The notes beneath the pieces were generated by a model. That model searched no databases and was not told the origin of the DNA. It saw nothing but the letters and a program-made list of their open reading frames with translations. DNA of 64,000 bases from NCBI GenBank assembly GCA_052148435.1, contig JBKQIF010000132.1, positions 1 to 64,000 on the forward strand, given 5' to 3'. The position numbers and the translations under genes are program-made. Each line of letters starts with the position of its first letter. Within the stretch, counting starts at the first letter, position 1. Positions 32,601 to 42,400 of the stretch are shown in pieces. Origin of the DNA: JBEKYD01 sp052148435. Lineage in GTDB: Bacteria > Acidobacteriota > Terriglobia > Bryobacterales > Bryobacteraceae.

Positions 32601-35321
32601 GTGCGGCGAAGTGTGTTCATTCCGAGCCTGCTGATACTTGGGCTGACCGGCGCACGGCTGGCGCCGGCGGCCGGCGAGTCCACCGCCTGGGAATTGTACG
32701 AAGAAGGCCGCGCCGCGGAAAAAGACGGGCATATTACGCAGGCGTTTCTGCTCTACGCGCGGGCGGCCGCGCTGGAGCCGAATAATCCGAAGTATTGGCA
32801 GCACGAGCAGGCATTGCAAACGCGCGCCGCCCTGGAATCGAGGCTGATGCCCCCGCTAGGGGCGGATCTGGAAGGCTTGGGTGGCGACGAAACGCCGCCG
32901 CTGCCCGCGGCGACGGTCCGCGATCTGGCGGATGCCCAGCGGCCGCTGCCACCCACGGACCTTTCGGCCGACCCCGGCACGAGAGACTTCGATCTGCGCG
33001 AGGACCCGAGGAAGACCTACCAGGACGTGGCCAAGGCGTTCGGTCTGGATTGCGTCTTCGATGCCGATTACCTGCCCGGCCCGGCGTTTCATTTCGAATT
33101 GCGCGAGGTGAGTTACCGCGAAGCGCTGCACGGGCTGGAACTGGCCACGGGGACTTTTCTGGTTCCGCTCTCGCCCAAGCTGTTCCTGGTTTCCAAAGAT
33201 ACGGCGCAGAAGCGCCAGAGCAATGAGCCCTCGGTGGCAGTAGCCATTCCGCTGCCCGAAACCAGCACGCCGCAGGATTTCAACAGCCTCATCACGGCGG
33301 TGCAGCAGACCATGGGGCTGGAGAAAGTGTCGTTCGATTCCGCCAGCCGTACGGTGATCCTGCGCGACCGGCTCTCGAAGATTTTGCCCGCGCGCGCGCT
33401 GTTCCAGGAATTGAACCGCCCGCAAGCCCAGGTAATGGTGGAGGCCCGCCTGGTGGAAGTGTCGCGGAACGACGCCATCACTTACGGCATCAATTTTCCG
33501 GACATGTTCACGCTCATGCCGTTGACGACCTGGATGAACAACCTGGCGAGCCTGTCGTTGCCGTCGGGCCTGGCCGGATTCCTGAGCTTCGGCGGCGGGA
33601 CGTCGCTGGTCGGAATCGGGATCATGAACGCTTCGCTGGTGGCGCAGCTTACCAAGAGCAGCACGTCGAACCTGCTGGCGGCGCAATTGCGAAGCGTGGA
33701 CGGACAGGCGGCTTCGCTCCACGTAGGCGACCGGTATCCGGTGGTCACTTCGAGCTACTCGAGCGGCGGCATCGGCGGCGCGACGGCTTCGGGCGGGCCC
33801 ACCATCACCACCCAGCCGCAGAGCCAGACGGCGACGATCGGCAACACGGCGACTTTCAGCGTGGGGGCCACCGGGACGGCGCCGTTGAGTTACCAGTGGC
33901 TGGAGGACGGAATCGCCGTCTCGGGCGCGACCTCCAACACTTACACCACGCCCGCCGCAACGCTCGCCGACAACGATGCGACGTTCTCGGTGGAAGTGAC
34001 CAACTCGGCCGGCACCGTTACCAGCACGGTAGCGACACTGACGGTCACTTCGGTCGCGGGCGCGCCTTCCATTACCACGCAGCCGCAGAACCAGACCGTG
34101 ACCTTAGGTCTGACGGCGACCTTCAGCGTGACGGCCACCGGCAATACCCCCCTTTACTATCAGTGGAGCGAGAACGGAACCACCATCACCGGGGCCAACT
34201 CGAGCTCTTATACCACTTCGGCGGTGGCGCTCACCGATAACGGGGCGACGTTCTCGGTGACGGTGTCGAACACCGTCGGCGCGGTGACCAGCGTCTCGGC
34301 TACGCTGACCGTGAGCGCGGTCACCGGCGCGCCGACGATCACTTCGCAACCGCAGAGCCAGACGGTAAGCGTGGGAGAGACGGCCACCTTCAACGTGTCG
34401 GCCACGGGAACCACGCCGCTTGCGTACCAGTGGTATGACAACCTAGCCGCCATCGACGGAGCCACTTCGAATTCTTACACTACGGCGGCGGTGGCCGCGA
34501 CCGACGACGGGTCGATCTTCACGGTGACGGTCACGAACTCCGTGGGCACCCTCACCAGCAACGCGGCGACGTTGACGGTCAGCGCCGCGGCGGGCGCGCC
34601 GACGATCACCTCGCAGCCGCTGAGCCAGACCGTGATCGCGGGCCTGACAGCGACCTTTAACGTCATCGCCACGGGAACCACGCCGCTCACTTACCAGTGG
34701 TATCAAAATGGAACCGCCATTAGCGAAGCTACTTCGAACTCTTACACTACACCTACGCTGACTTCGACTTACAACGGGTATTTTTATACGGTGACGGTTA
34801 CGAACGCGGTGGGAACGATCGCCAGCAGCGCGGCCACGCTGACGGTGAGCGCGAGTACGGGCACATCGGGCAGCATCCCCGGTTACAACGCGCTGGCCAC
34901 GATTCCGGCGTTTCAGTACCAGGATCTGGGCTTTCTGCTCAAGGTCACGCCATACATCCATAGCGCCAAGGAAATCTCGATGGAAGTGGACGCGGAGTTC
35001 CAGCTCATCACCGGTCAGTCGGTGGATGGCCTGCCGGTGATTTCGAGCCGCGTGCTGAAGTCGACGGTGAGTCTGAAACTGGGCGAATGGGCGGTGGTGA
35101 GCGGACTGGTGAACCCCAGCGATGCCCACACCATTGCCGGCGTGGCCGGTTTGTCGCGGATTCCCTTCCTGGGTGCGCTCACCAGCACGCACGCTCACAC
35201 CAAGAGCACCGACGATATTATTCTGCTGCTGCGGCCCTATCTGATCACGGCGCCGGCGAGCGCCAGCCCGACGCATACCTTCCGCGTAGGCACCGATACC
35301 AAGCCGATTACACCGCTGTAG
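32601..35321 (+). CDS. Secretin with four Ig-like repeats inserted in the secretin domain
   Basis: 906 residues, GTG start with no obvious ribosome site. Order: signal peptide (1-24), a TPR-like hairpin (25-80), an STN-like domain (about 140-200), an N1-like domain (210-262), and the first half of the secretin domain (about 262-385; QVMVEARLVEVSRND, LRSVDGQAASLHVGDRYPVVT). Then come four Ig-like repeats (about 400-482, 489-572, 577-661, 667-750; each with I-T-x-Q-P-x-x-Q-T-V and Y-Q-W). The second half of the secretin domain (769-885; YQDLGFLLKVTPYIH, LKLGEWAVVSGLVNP, IPFLGALTSTHAHTKS, DDIILLLRPYLIT) completes the protein. Secretins form the outer-membrane gate of type II secretion or type IV pili. 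The Ig block is placed where GspD/PilQ carry only a short loop. No other secretion genes are adjacent. Confidence 0.9.
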   Translation: MRRSVFIPSLLILGLTGARLAPAAGESTAWELYEEGRAAEKDGHITQAFLLYARAAALEPNNPKYWQHEQALQTRAALESRLMPPLGADLEGLGGDETPPLPAATVRDLADAQRPLPPTDLSADPGTRDFDLREDPRKTYQDVAKAFGLDCVFDADYLPGPAFHFELREVSYREALHGLELATGTFLVPLSPKLFLVSKDTAQKRQSNEPSVAVAIPLPETSTPQDFNSLITAVQQTMGLEKVSFDSASRTVILRDRLSKILPARALFQELNRPQAQVMVEARLVEVSRNDAITYGINFPDMFTLMPLTTWMNNLASLSLPSGLAGFLSFGGGTSLVGIGIMNASLVAQLTKSSTSNLLAAQLRSVDGQAASLHVGDRYPVVTSSYSSGGIGGATASGGPTITTQPQSQTATIGNTATFSVGATGTAPLSYQWLEDGIAVSGATSNTYTTPAATLADNDATFSVEVTNSAGTVTSTVATLTVTSVAGAPSITTQPQNQTVTLGLTATFSVTATGNTPLYYQWSENGTTITGANSSSYTTSAVALTDNGATFSVTVSNTVGAVTSVSATLTVSAVTGAPTITSQPQSQTVSVGETATFNVSATGTTPLAYQWYDNLAAIDGATSNSYTTAAVAATDDGSIFTVTVTNSVGTLTSNAATLTVSAAAGAPTITSQPLSQTVIAGLTATFNVIATGTTPLTYQWYQNGTAISEATSNSYTTPTLTSTYNGYFYTVTVTNAVGTIASSAATLTVSASTGTSGSIPGYNALATIPAFQYQDLGFLLKVTPYIHSAKEISMEVDAEFQLITGQSVDGLPVISSRVLKSTVSLKLGEWAVVSGLVNPSDAHTIAGVAGLSRIPFLGALTSTHAHTKSTDDIILLLRPYLITAPASASPTHTFRVGTDTKPITPL
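33798..34850 (+). repeat. Four tandem Ig-like repeats within the secretin gene
   Basis: Period about 88-89 codons. Each unit carries a T-I-T-x-Q-P-x-x-Q-T start, a G-x-T-A-T-F core, P-L-x-Y-Q-W, the S-Y-T-T strand, and V-T-x-T-V-A-T-L-T-V-type ends. The copies differ at many positions, so they are old duplications rather than a recent expansion. Confidence 0.85.
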
Positions 35322-35419
35322 GTAAGCCGTCAGCGGTTAGCAGTCAGCTATCGGCCGCGGCTCGTCGTCAGAAATAATCGCCGATGGTCATCCTTTGAAA
35401 CCAGTGCCGTCATTTGCTT

Positions 35420-38400
35420 CTATATCCACCCGGCCCTCTTCAGAGCGCTCTCGAACCGCTCGAGTTCCTCCGCCGCGCGGGGCAGAAGCTCGCCGCAGCG
35501 ATCCAACTGGCCGGCGGCCCCGGCCTGTTCTATTGCCAGGGCGACCGCGTGCAGACCCTCCGCGGAAACCGTGGCTGCCGCTCCCTTAAGCGCGTGCGCC
35601 TGCAAGCGGGCGCCAGGGCGGTCCGCCTCATCGAGCCGCGCGCGCAGATTGTGCAACTGGGAGGGGGCGCCTTCGAGGAATCCTTTGACGACGCTGCCGG
35701 CGAGTTGCCGGTCGCCCATCAGCCTCCGCAGCAGAGCGTCCGCATTGAAAACGGCTGTTGCCCGCCCGGCTTTTTCCTGCTCGTCGATACTCCCACCGGG
35801 GGGCTGCCCGGGCGTTTGCGGCCGGTCACCGGCGCCGGGTACGGGCAGCCATCTGGCAAGCACATCCTCCAGCGGTCCCAGCTCCACCGGTTTCGCAAGA
35901 TAGCCGTTCATTCCCTCGCGCATGCACCGGTCCCGGTCGTCCCGCATCGCGCCGGCCGTGACGGCAACGATAGGAATGCCAGGAATGCCCGGCTGAGCCG
36001 AGCTGCGAATACGGCGGGTCGCTTCGAAGCCGTCCATCACCGGCATCTGGCAGTCCATCAGCACCAGGTCGAAGCCGCCGCGCTCGACCGCTTCGATAGC
36101 CTCGAGGCCATTGGCGACTGCGCTGGCCGTGTATCCCAGTTTCCGCAGTTGCGCAAGTGCTACGTCGCGGTTGGTGGTATTGTCCTCCGCCACCAGGATT
36201 CGCGCCGCAGGTTTCCTAAGAGCCGTCCCAGCCGGCGCACCGAAGCGCCGATCCGCCCGATGGCTCGCGAGCTGCGCCTGGCCGGGGGGCGCCAGGTCGA
36301 AAACAGCGGTGAACCAAAAAGTGGAACCTCCCCCTTCCCGGCTGTCGACACCGATGGCTCCGCCCATCGTCTCGGCAAGCTGCTTCGAAATGGCCAGGCC
36401 CAATCCGGTGCCGCCGTACCTGCGTGTGGTGGATACGTCCGCCTGGGTGAAGGGCGAGAACAGCCCCGCGGCCTGGTCCGGCCGTATCCCGATACCCGTA
36501 TCGGTGACGCTGAAGCGAACCGTTGCGGTGCGGCCGCACCGGCTCTCGAGTGCCGCATCCAATCCGACCTCGCCCCGCTCGGTGAACTTGATGGCATTGG
36601 CGGTGAGATTGATCAATACCTGGCGCAGGCGGTGGGGATCGCCGCCGAGGAGCGGTGGAATTTCGGGCGACACGCGCGAATGCAGATCCAGTCCCTTCGC
36701 GTTCGCCTGGACCTCGATCAGTTGGACGACGTCCTCGACAGTGTCGCGCAGGCTGAAGCTCACATTTTCAAGGACGATCTTCCGTGCCTCGACCCTGGAA
36801 AGGTCCAGGATGTCGTCTATCAGGGTGAGCAGAGCCCGGCCGCTGCTCTGAGCCACGGCGGCGTATTGGCGTTGCTCCGGAGTGAGGTCCGTTTCGCCAA
36901 GCAGTTGAAGCATGCCGATGACGCCGTTCATCGGGGTGCGGATTTCGTGGCTCATGTTGGCCAGAAAACAGCTCTTAGCCCGATTGGCGGCGTCCGCGCC
37001 CTCGCGGGCGTGAATCAACTCCTCCTCGTAGCGTTTCCGCTCGGTGATGTCGCGGGCGATGCCCACGAGTGCGATCCTGCGCCCGTCCTCGTCGCGCACC
37101 GCGGAAGTGGCCAGCGAAATAGGGAACTCCCGCCCGTCCTTGGCGCGGTTCCACAGCTCTCCGCGCCACCTTCCCGCCATCGTGGCCGGAAGAATCTCAC
37201 GCTGCGTTTCCTCGGAAGTGCGCGCCGAGCGAAGAATGCCGATGTGCCGCCCTATCAGTTCTTCTTCCCGATAGCCATAGGTCCGAAGAAATGCGCCATT
37301 GACGTACAGAATGCGGTCCTCGGTGTCGGTGATGCTGATGCACTCGCCCGCGCCTTCGAGGGCCTGTGCCAGCATGCGGTGGCGTTCTTCCATCGCCCGC
37401 AGCGCCTCCTCCGCCCGCTTGCGCTCGGTGATGTCCTTACTGGTGCCGACGTGCCCCAGGTATTCACCACCCGGCGAAAAGCGCGGCAACGCGTACAGCT
37501 CCACCCACCGCCACTCTTCATCGGCACGACGGAAGCGCGCTTCGGCCCTGAAGGGGGCATGGTCCCGCACCGCGCGCTGGAATGTCCTGACATACTCCGG
37601 CGCATCGTCCGGGTGAAGCAGCAACTGCCCCTCGTCTCGCTCCACCTGTTCGGAGGTTACCCCGCAGAATTCCCGGTATGCCCGGTTGATGAACCGAGTC
37701 CCGCCCTGAGCGTCGGTCACCCAGATCCCAGTCGGGCAACTGTCCGCCATAATGCGGAAGCGCTCTTCGCTCTCGCGCAGCGCTTCCTCCGTCCGCTTGC
37801 GCTCGGTGATGTCGGAAAAGCTCACCAGGCTCGCCCAGATTTTCCCCTGGCCGTCAGTCACGGGGGAACCGAAAACCTCCAGCATGGTTTCTCCGCCGTC
37901 GGGGCGTACCACGACCATGTCGTCGATGCGGGAGATCTTGCCCTGTATGCCCCGGACGATCGCCAGTTCTTCGGTAGGATAGGGGATGTTGCCGGGCCTT
38001 CTAAGAATCTTGTAAACTTCCGCAAGATTCCGACTGGTGGCCGGCAAAATACCGCGCCCCAAAAGCTTCAAGGCCGCGCGATTGGCGAATATGGGTTTGC
38101 CGGAAGGGGCTTCCGCCATGAAGACTCCCATGGGAAGGTTTTCAAGCAAAGAATTGAGCATGCCGTTCTGACGGCTGAGAGACTCCTCCATCCGCTTGCG
38201 CATCAGAGCCTCTCCGATGTGCGATGCGATTCCTTCCAGGAGTTCAATCGTATCGAGGGTGAAATGTCCTTGGCGCCGGCCGTTGAGGTGGATCAGACCG
38301 ACAATCCCGTCCTGGTTCCGAATGGGCACCAGCGCCACGGAGGCATAGCCGTGATGGATGCACCGGTTGCGTGGATGAAGCCGGGGGTCCTCGAAGGGCG

Positions 38401-39163
38401 GGATGTCCAACAGCAGGGATGAATTGTTCGTCCAGCAGCTTCCCCCCTGCGTAAAGAGCGGATTAGCCGGGTCGGTCCTGCCGGAAACGACCAGACCGCA
38501 GGTGCATTCCAGCCTGGCTTTGCCGTCTTTGTCCCGGCACGCCCCGCCGTCGGCGGCACGCTCGATCAGGGTGTTTTCCGTCAGCAGAAAATCCCTGGAA
38601 AGGCCTTCCTGGGCGAAATACGGAAAGTCGTCCCCGTCTTGCAGGCGAATGCCCACGGCATCGCACCCGGTCAGCGTTTTCAACCCGGCGAGGACGCGCT
38701 GGATGGCATCCTGCAAGCTTCCCGGCTCATTTAGTATCCCTAGGACTTTCCGGTCCATTTCCCGATATGCTTCCGCCTGCTTCCGCGCCGTGATGTCCAG
38801 CAGGACGCTGCGGATGCCGACTGTCTCGCCCGCCGCGTTCCGCACCAGGGTGTCGTGGGCTTCGATCCACAACTCACCGCCGTCGCGCCGGATGAAACGG
38901 CGCTGGACCGGTTCCGAGGGCTGTTCCCCAGACAGTTTCCGGCGGACCGCCTCGCGGCTGGCCTCCCGGTCCGCCGCGGCGACGAATTCCCAGGCCGGCC
39001 GCCCCAACATCTCGGCCGCCTCGTAACCAAGCAGGGCGCACTCGGCACGGTTCACGCGGCGAATCACGCCGTCCCGGTCCAATTCGCGATACGCCACCGG
39101 AGCGCTGTCGAACAGCTCCTGGAACGTGGCGTCTTCGGGAACAATGGACTGGTCGATGGGCAC
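35420..39163 (-). CDS. Hybrid sensor histidine kinase with PAS, GAF, receiver and Hpt domains
   Basis: 1247 residues, apparently soluble. Order: PAS (10-130), GAF (140-320), three PAS units (about 330-455, 460-580, 590-710), HisKA (720-795; His739 in MSHEIRTPMNG), HATPase (840-955; NLTANAIKF, DTGIGI, GGTGLGL), receiver (987-1105; phosphoacceptor Asp1037 in LMDCQMP) and Hpt (1140-1240; His1190 in AHALKG). It is a complete internal phosphorelay, His-Asp-His. The GAF domain has five cysteines (209, 220, 222, 243, 268), including a C-T-C-G motif. I use the GTG at 39163, which follows GAGAGG by eight bases; the open frame upstream runs through repeat DNA. No output response regulator is adjacent. 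Confidence 0.93.
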   Translation of the reverse strand: MPIDQSIVPEDATFQELFDSAPVAYRELDRDGVIRRVNRAECALLGYEAAEMLGRPAWEFVAAADREASREAVRRKLSGEQPSEPVQRRFIRRDGGELWIEAHDTLVRNAAGETVGIRSVLLDITARKQAEAYREMDRKVLGILNEPGSLQDAIQRVLAGLKTLTGCDAVGIRLQDGDDFPYFAQEGLSRDFLLTENTLIERAADGGACRDKDGKARLECTCGLVVSGRTDPANPLFTQGGSCWTNNSSLLLDIPPFEDPRLHPRNRCIHHGYASVALVPIRNQDGIVGLIHLNGRRQGHFTLDTIELLEGIASHIGEALMRKRMEESLSRQNGMLNSLLENLPMGVFMAEAPSGKPIFANRAALKLLGRGILPATSRNLAEVYKILRRPGNIPYPTEELAIVRGIQGKISRIDDMVVVRPDGGETMLEVFGSPVTDGQGKIWASLVSFSDITERKRTEEALRESEERFRIMADSCPTGIWVTDAQGGTRFINRAYREFCGVTSEQVERDEGQLLLHPDDAPEYVRTFQRAVRDHAPFRAEARFRRADEEWRWVELYALPRFSPGGEYLGHVGTSKDITERKRAEEALRAMEERHRMLAQALEGAGECISITDTEDRILYVNGAFLRTYGYREEELIGRHIGILRSARTSEETQREILPATMAGRWRGELWNRAKDGREFPISLATSAVRDEDGRRIALVGIARDITERKRYEEELIHAREGADAANRAKSCFLANMSHEIRTPMNGVIGMLQLLGETDLTPEQRQYAAVAQSSGRALLTLIDDILDLSRVEARKIVLENVSFSLRDTVEDVVQLIEVQANAKGLDLHSRVSPEIPPLLGGDPHRLRQVLINLTANAIKFTERGEVGLDAALESRCGRTATVRFSVTDTGIGIRPDQAAGLFSPFTQADVSTTRRYGGTGLGLAISKQLAETMGGAIGVDSREGGGSTFWFTAVFDLAPPGQAQLASHRADRRFGAPAGTALRKPAARILVAEDNTTNRDVALAQLRKLGYTASAVANGLEAIEAVERGGFDLVLMDCQMPVMDGFEATRRIRSSAQPGIPGIPIVAVTAGAMRDDRDRCMREGMNGYLAKPVELGPLEDVLARWLPVPGAGDRPQTPGQPPGGSIDEQEKAGRATAVFNADALLRRLMGDRQLAGSVVKGFLEGAPSQLHNLRARLDEADRPGARLQAHALKGAAATVSAEGLHAVALAIEQAGAAGQLDRCGELLPRAAEELERFESALKRAGWI

Positions 39164-39234
39164 TGCCGATACCTCTCGACTTGTCTTATCGGCGGAATCC
39201 GGGAAAGCCTGCGGGGGTGGCCCGCGAGTACAAG

Positions 39235-39323
39235 GTGGGACGGACGATCGACTTTTGTCGTCTGTCGGGCGCTCGTCCCCTGTGCAGGCATGACGGACGA
39301 CAGAAAGCGATCGGCTGTCCCAC
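39235..39323. repeat. Intergenic inverted-repeat element, copy 7
   Basis: The left end GTGGGACGGACGATCG and right end GCTGTCCCAC frame an 89-base element whose sequence closely follows the copy at 11495-11582, including TCGTCTGTCGGG. The left inner hairpin is ACGGACGA-N10-TCGTCTGT. It lies upstream of the hybrid kinase gene. Confidence 0.78.
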
Positions 39324-39384
39324 TTCTGAAATGTGCACGGCGCGACCGGCTGGCTGACGGCTGAGAACCTGTGAAAAAACAAAT

Positions 39385-39458
39385 CGCAGGCCGAAGGCCT
39401 ACTCCACAAGGTCGGCAAGTGCATTGGAATCTGTGTGGAGTAGGCGTTTACGCCTGCG
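39385..39458. repeat. Intergenic inverted-repeat element, copy 8, reaching into the pyc stop
   Basis: CGCAGGC...TACTCCACA on the left and TGTGGAGTAGGC...GCCTGCG on the right form a long inverted repeat, with inner hairpins GGCCGAAGGCC and AGGCG-TTTA-CGCCT. The right end overlaps the final codons and the TAA of pyruvate carboxylase, so the element supplies that gene's stop codon and its likely 3' mRNA structure. Confidence 0.7.
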
Positions 39459-42400
39459 CTTTTTCGGCTGCAGCCGATTTTTTCACAGCTTCTGACCGCT
39501 GATCGCTGCCCGCTTCGATTACCAGCAGCAGGTCCTTGGCTTCCACCCGCTGGCCGGGATGGGTGAGGAGTTGCTTCACCGTGCCGGCGACGGGAGAGTA
39601 TACGGTGCTCTGCATCTTCATGGCTTCCATCACCAGCAGGCGGTCGCCTTTTTGGATGCGCTGGCTCAGTTCGACGGCGACGGTGGAAACTACGCCCGGG
39701 ATGGGCGCGCCGATCTGGCCGGGTTCGGACGGGTCGGCCTTGGCGCGGGGCTTTTCCTTGACCTCCAGGCTGGCGTCACGGACGGCTACCTCGCGCGGCT
39801 GACCGTTTAACTCGAAGAAGACGGTGCGGGTGCCGTCGGGGTGGGGTTCGCCGGCGGTGAGGAACTTGACGGCGAGGGATTTGCCGGGCTCGAGCTCGAC
39901 GGTGATATCGGCGCCGGGCTGCATGCCGAAATAGAACTCCGGGGTAGGCAGCACATCCACATCGCCCCACGCCTGGCGATTGCGGGCGAACTTGACGAAG
40001 ACGTCGGGATACATCAGGTAGCTGAGGATCTCGTCGTGGGCCGGGCGGCGGGCGATCTTGCGCTCCAGGGCGGCGCCGGTTTCGCTGAAATCGACTTTCG
40101 GGAGGTTCGCGCCGGGGCGGCCGCGCCGCGGTTTGGCGCCGCGCAAAATGGTGGCCTGGAGCTTTTTCGGCCAACCGCCGGGCGGCTCGCCAAGCGCGCC
40201 CATGAACATCTCGACAACCGAAGTTGGCAGGGTGAGAGTGTGATCCGGACCCAGGCGCGCGAACTGTTCCATGGTCACGGCGTGGTTCACCAGGAAGATG
40301 GCCATGTCGCCGACGACCTTGCTGGACGGGGTGACCTTGACGATATCGCCGAAGGCCTGGTTGACGGCGGCGTAGGCGCGCGCGATTTCGCCCCAGCGCG
40401 CGCCCAGCCCCATGGATTCCGCCTGTTCCTTGAAATTGGTGTACTGGCCGCCCGGCATCTCATGCAGGTAGACTTCGGCGGTGCCGCTTTTGGGGCCGGT
40501 ATCGAAGGGCGCGTAATACTCGCGCACGATTTCCCAGTAATCGGAGCACTGGTTGAGCGCGTCCAGGTCGAGACCGGTGTCCCGCCGGGTGTGAGCGAGC
40601 GCGGCCACGACGGAATTCAGGTTGGGCTGGCTGGTCTGGCCGCTCATGGAGGCAATCGCGGCATCGGCAATATCCACGCCGGCTTCGGAGGCTTTCAAGA
40701 CGGAGGCTGCATTTACGCCGCTGGTATCGTGGGTGTGAAAGTGGATGGGGATGCCGATTTCCCGGCGCAGCGTCTTTACCAGCTTTTCGGCCGCGTAAGG
40801 ACGGCACAGGCCCGCCATATCTTTGATGGCCAGCATGTGCGCGCCCATGCGCTCCAATTCCTGGGCCATGCGGACGTAATAGGCAAGCGAGTACTTGTCG
40901 CGGCGGGGGTCGAGGATGTCGCCGGTGTAGCAGATGGCGGCTTCGCACACCGAGCGCGTCTTGCGCACGGCCTCGATGGAGGACTTCATGTTCGGCAGCC
41001 AGTTGAGGGAATCGAAAAGGCGAAAGATATCGATGCCCTGGGCGGCGGCCTCGTAAATGAATTCGGCAACCACGTTATCGGGATAAGCGGTATAGCCGAC
41101 GGCGTTGGAGGCGCGGAGCAGCATCTGGAAACAGATATTGGGGATGGCGTCGCGCAGGCGGCGCAGGCGGGCGAAAGGGTCCTCGTGGAGGAACCGCATG
41201 GCGACGTCGAAGGTAGCGCCGCCCCACATCTCCAGGCTGAAGAGCTGGGGAAGGCGGTGGGCCACGAAGTTGGCGATGGCCGTCATGTCGTGGGTGCGGA
41301 CGCGGGTGGCGAGGAGCGATTGATGAGCGTCGCGGAAGGTGGTGTCGGTGATCAGCAGTTTCTTCTGGGAGCGCACCCACTCGGCCAACCCCTCCGGACC
41401 GCGCTCGCGCAGCAGTTGGCGGGTTCCGGGTGGCGGGGCGCCGGGGATATGCGGGGGCGGCGCGGCTGGACGCAAACGGGTGGGACGCAGCTTGCCGGCG
41501 ACCGAGGGATTGCCGTTGACGATCACATCGGCCAGGTAAAGGAGCAGCCGGGTAGCGCGGTCGCGGCGGGGTTGAAACTGAAACAGCGCGGGGGTCTCTT
41601 CGAGCCATCCGGTGGTGGCTTTGCCGGCCTGAAAATCGGGGTGGTTGACCACGTTTTCGAGAAACGGAATATTGGTCTTGACGCCGCGCACGCGGAACTC
41701 GCGCAGGCAACGGTCCATGCGCTGGCAGGCCTGCGGGAAGTCGCGGCCCCAGGCGGTGGTTTTCACCAGCAGCGAATCGTAGTAGGGCGTGATGACGGCG
41801 CCGCCGTAGGCCGAACCGCCGTCCAGCCGGATGCCGAAACCGGCGGGCGAGCGATAGGTGGAGAGTTTGCCGTAATCGGGGGTGAAATGGTTGGCCGGAT
41901 CTTCGGTGGTGATGCGGCACTGCAGCGCGTAGCCATAGAGGGGAACGCCGGGCTGGGCGGGCAGGTTCATTTCCGGCCCATGGAGGGCCAGTCCCTGCGC
42001 CACCTGGATCTGGCTGCGCACCAGGTCGATGCCGGTCACCATCTCGGTGACGGTATGTTCCACCTGGATGCGGGGGTTGACTTCGATGAAGTACCAATCG
42101 AGCGAATCGGCGTCGACCAGAAACTCGATGGTGCCGGCGTTGACGTATCCGGCGGCGCGGGCGAGGGTGACCGCGGCTTCGGCCAGGGCGGTGCGAATGC
42201 CGGGGTCGAGAGAGACCGCGGGCGCCACTTCGACGACTTTCTGATGGCGCCGCTGCACGGAGCAATCACGCTCATAGAGGTGCAGGATGTTGCCGTGGCA
42301 GTCGCCCAGAATCTGCACTTCGATGTGCTTGGCGCGGCGCACGAAACGTTCGATAAAGACGGCATCGTTGCCGAAGGCGGCGGCGGCTTCGCGGCGGGCT

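Noticed and set aside
35414..38422. 1002-codon plus-strand frame opposite the hybrid kinase
   Set aside because: Antisense shadow. The kinase motifs on the other strand are complete and its composition is coding.
39164..39424. 87-residue extension of the hybrid kinase
   Set aside because: It translates the inverted-repeat element at 39235-39323. The GTG at 39163 has a good ribosome site and starts right before the PAS domain.
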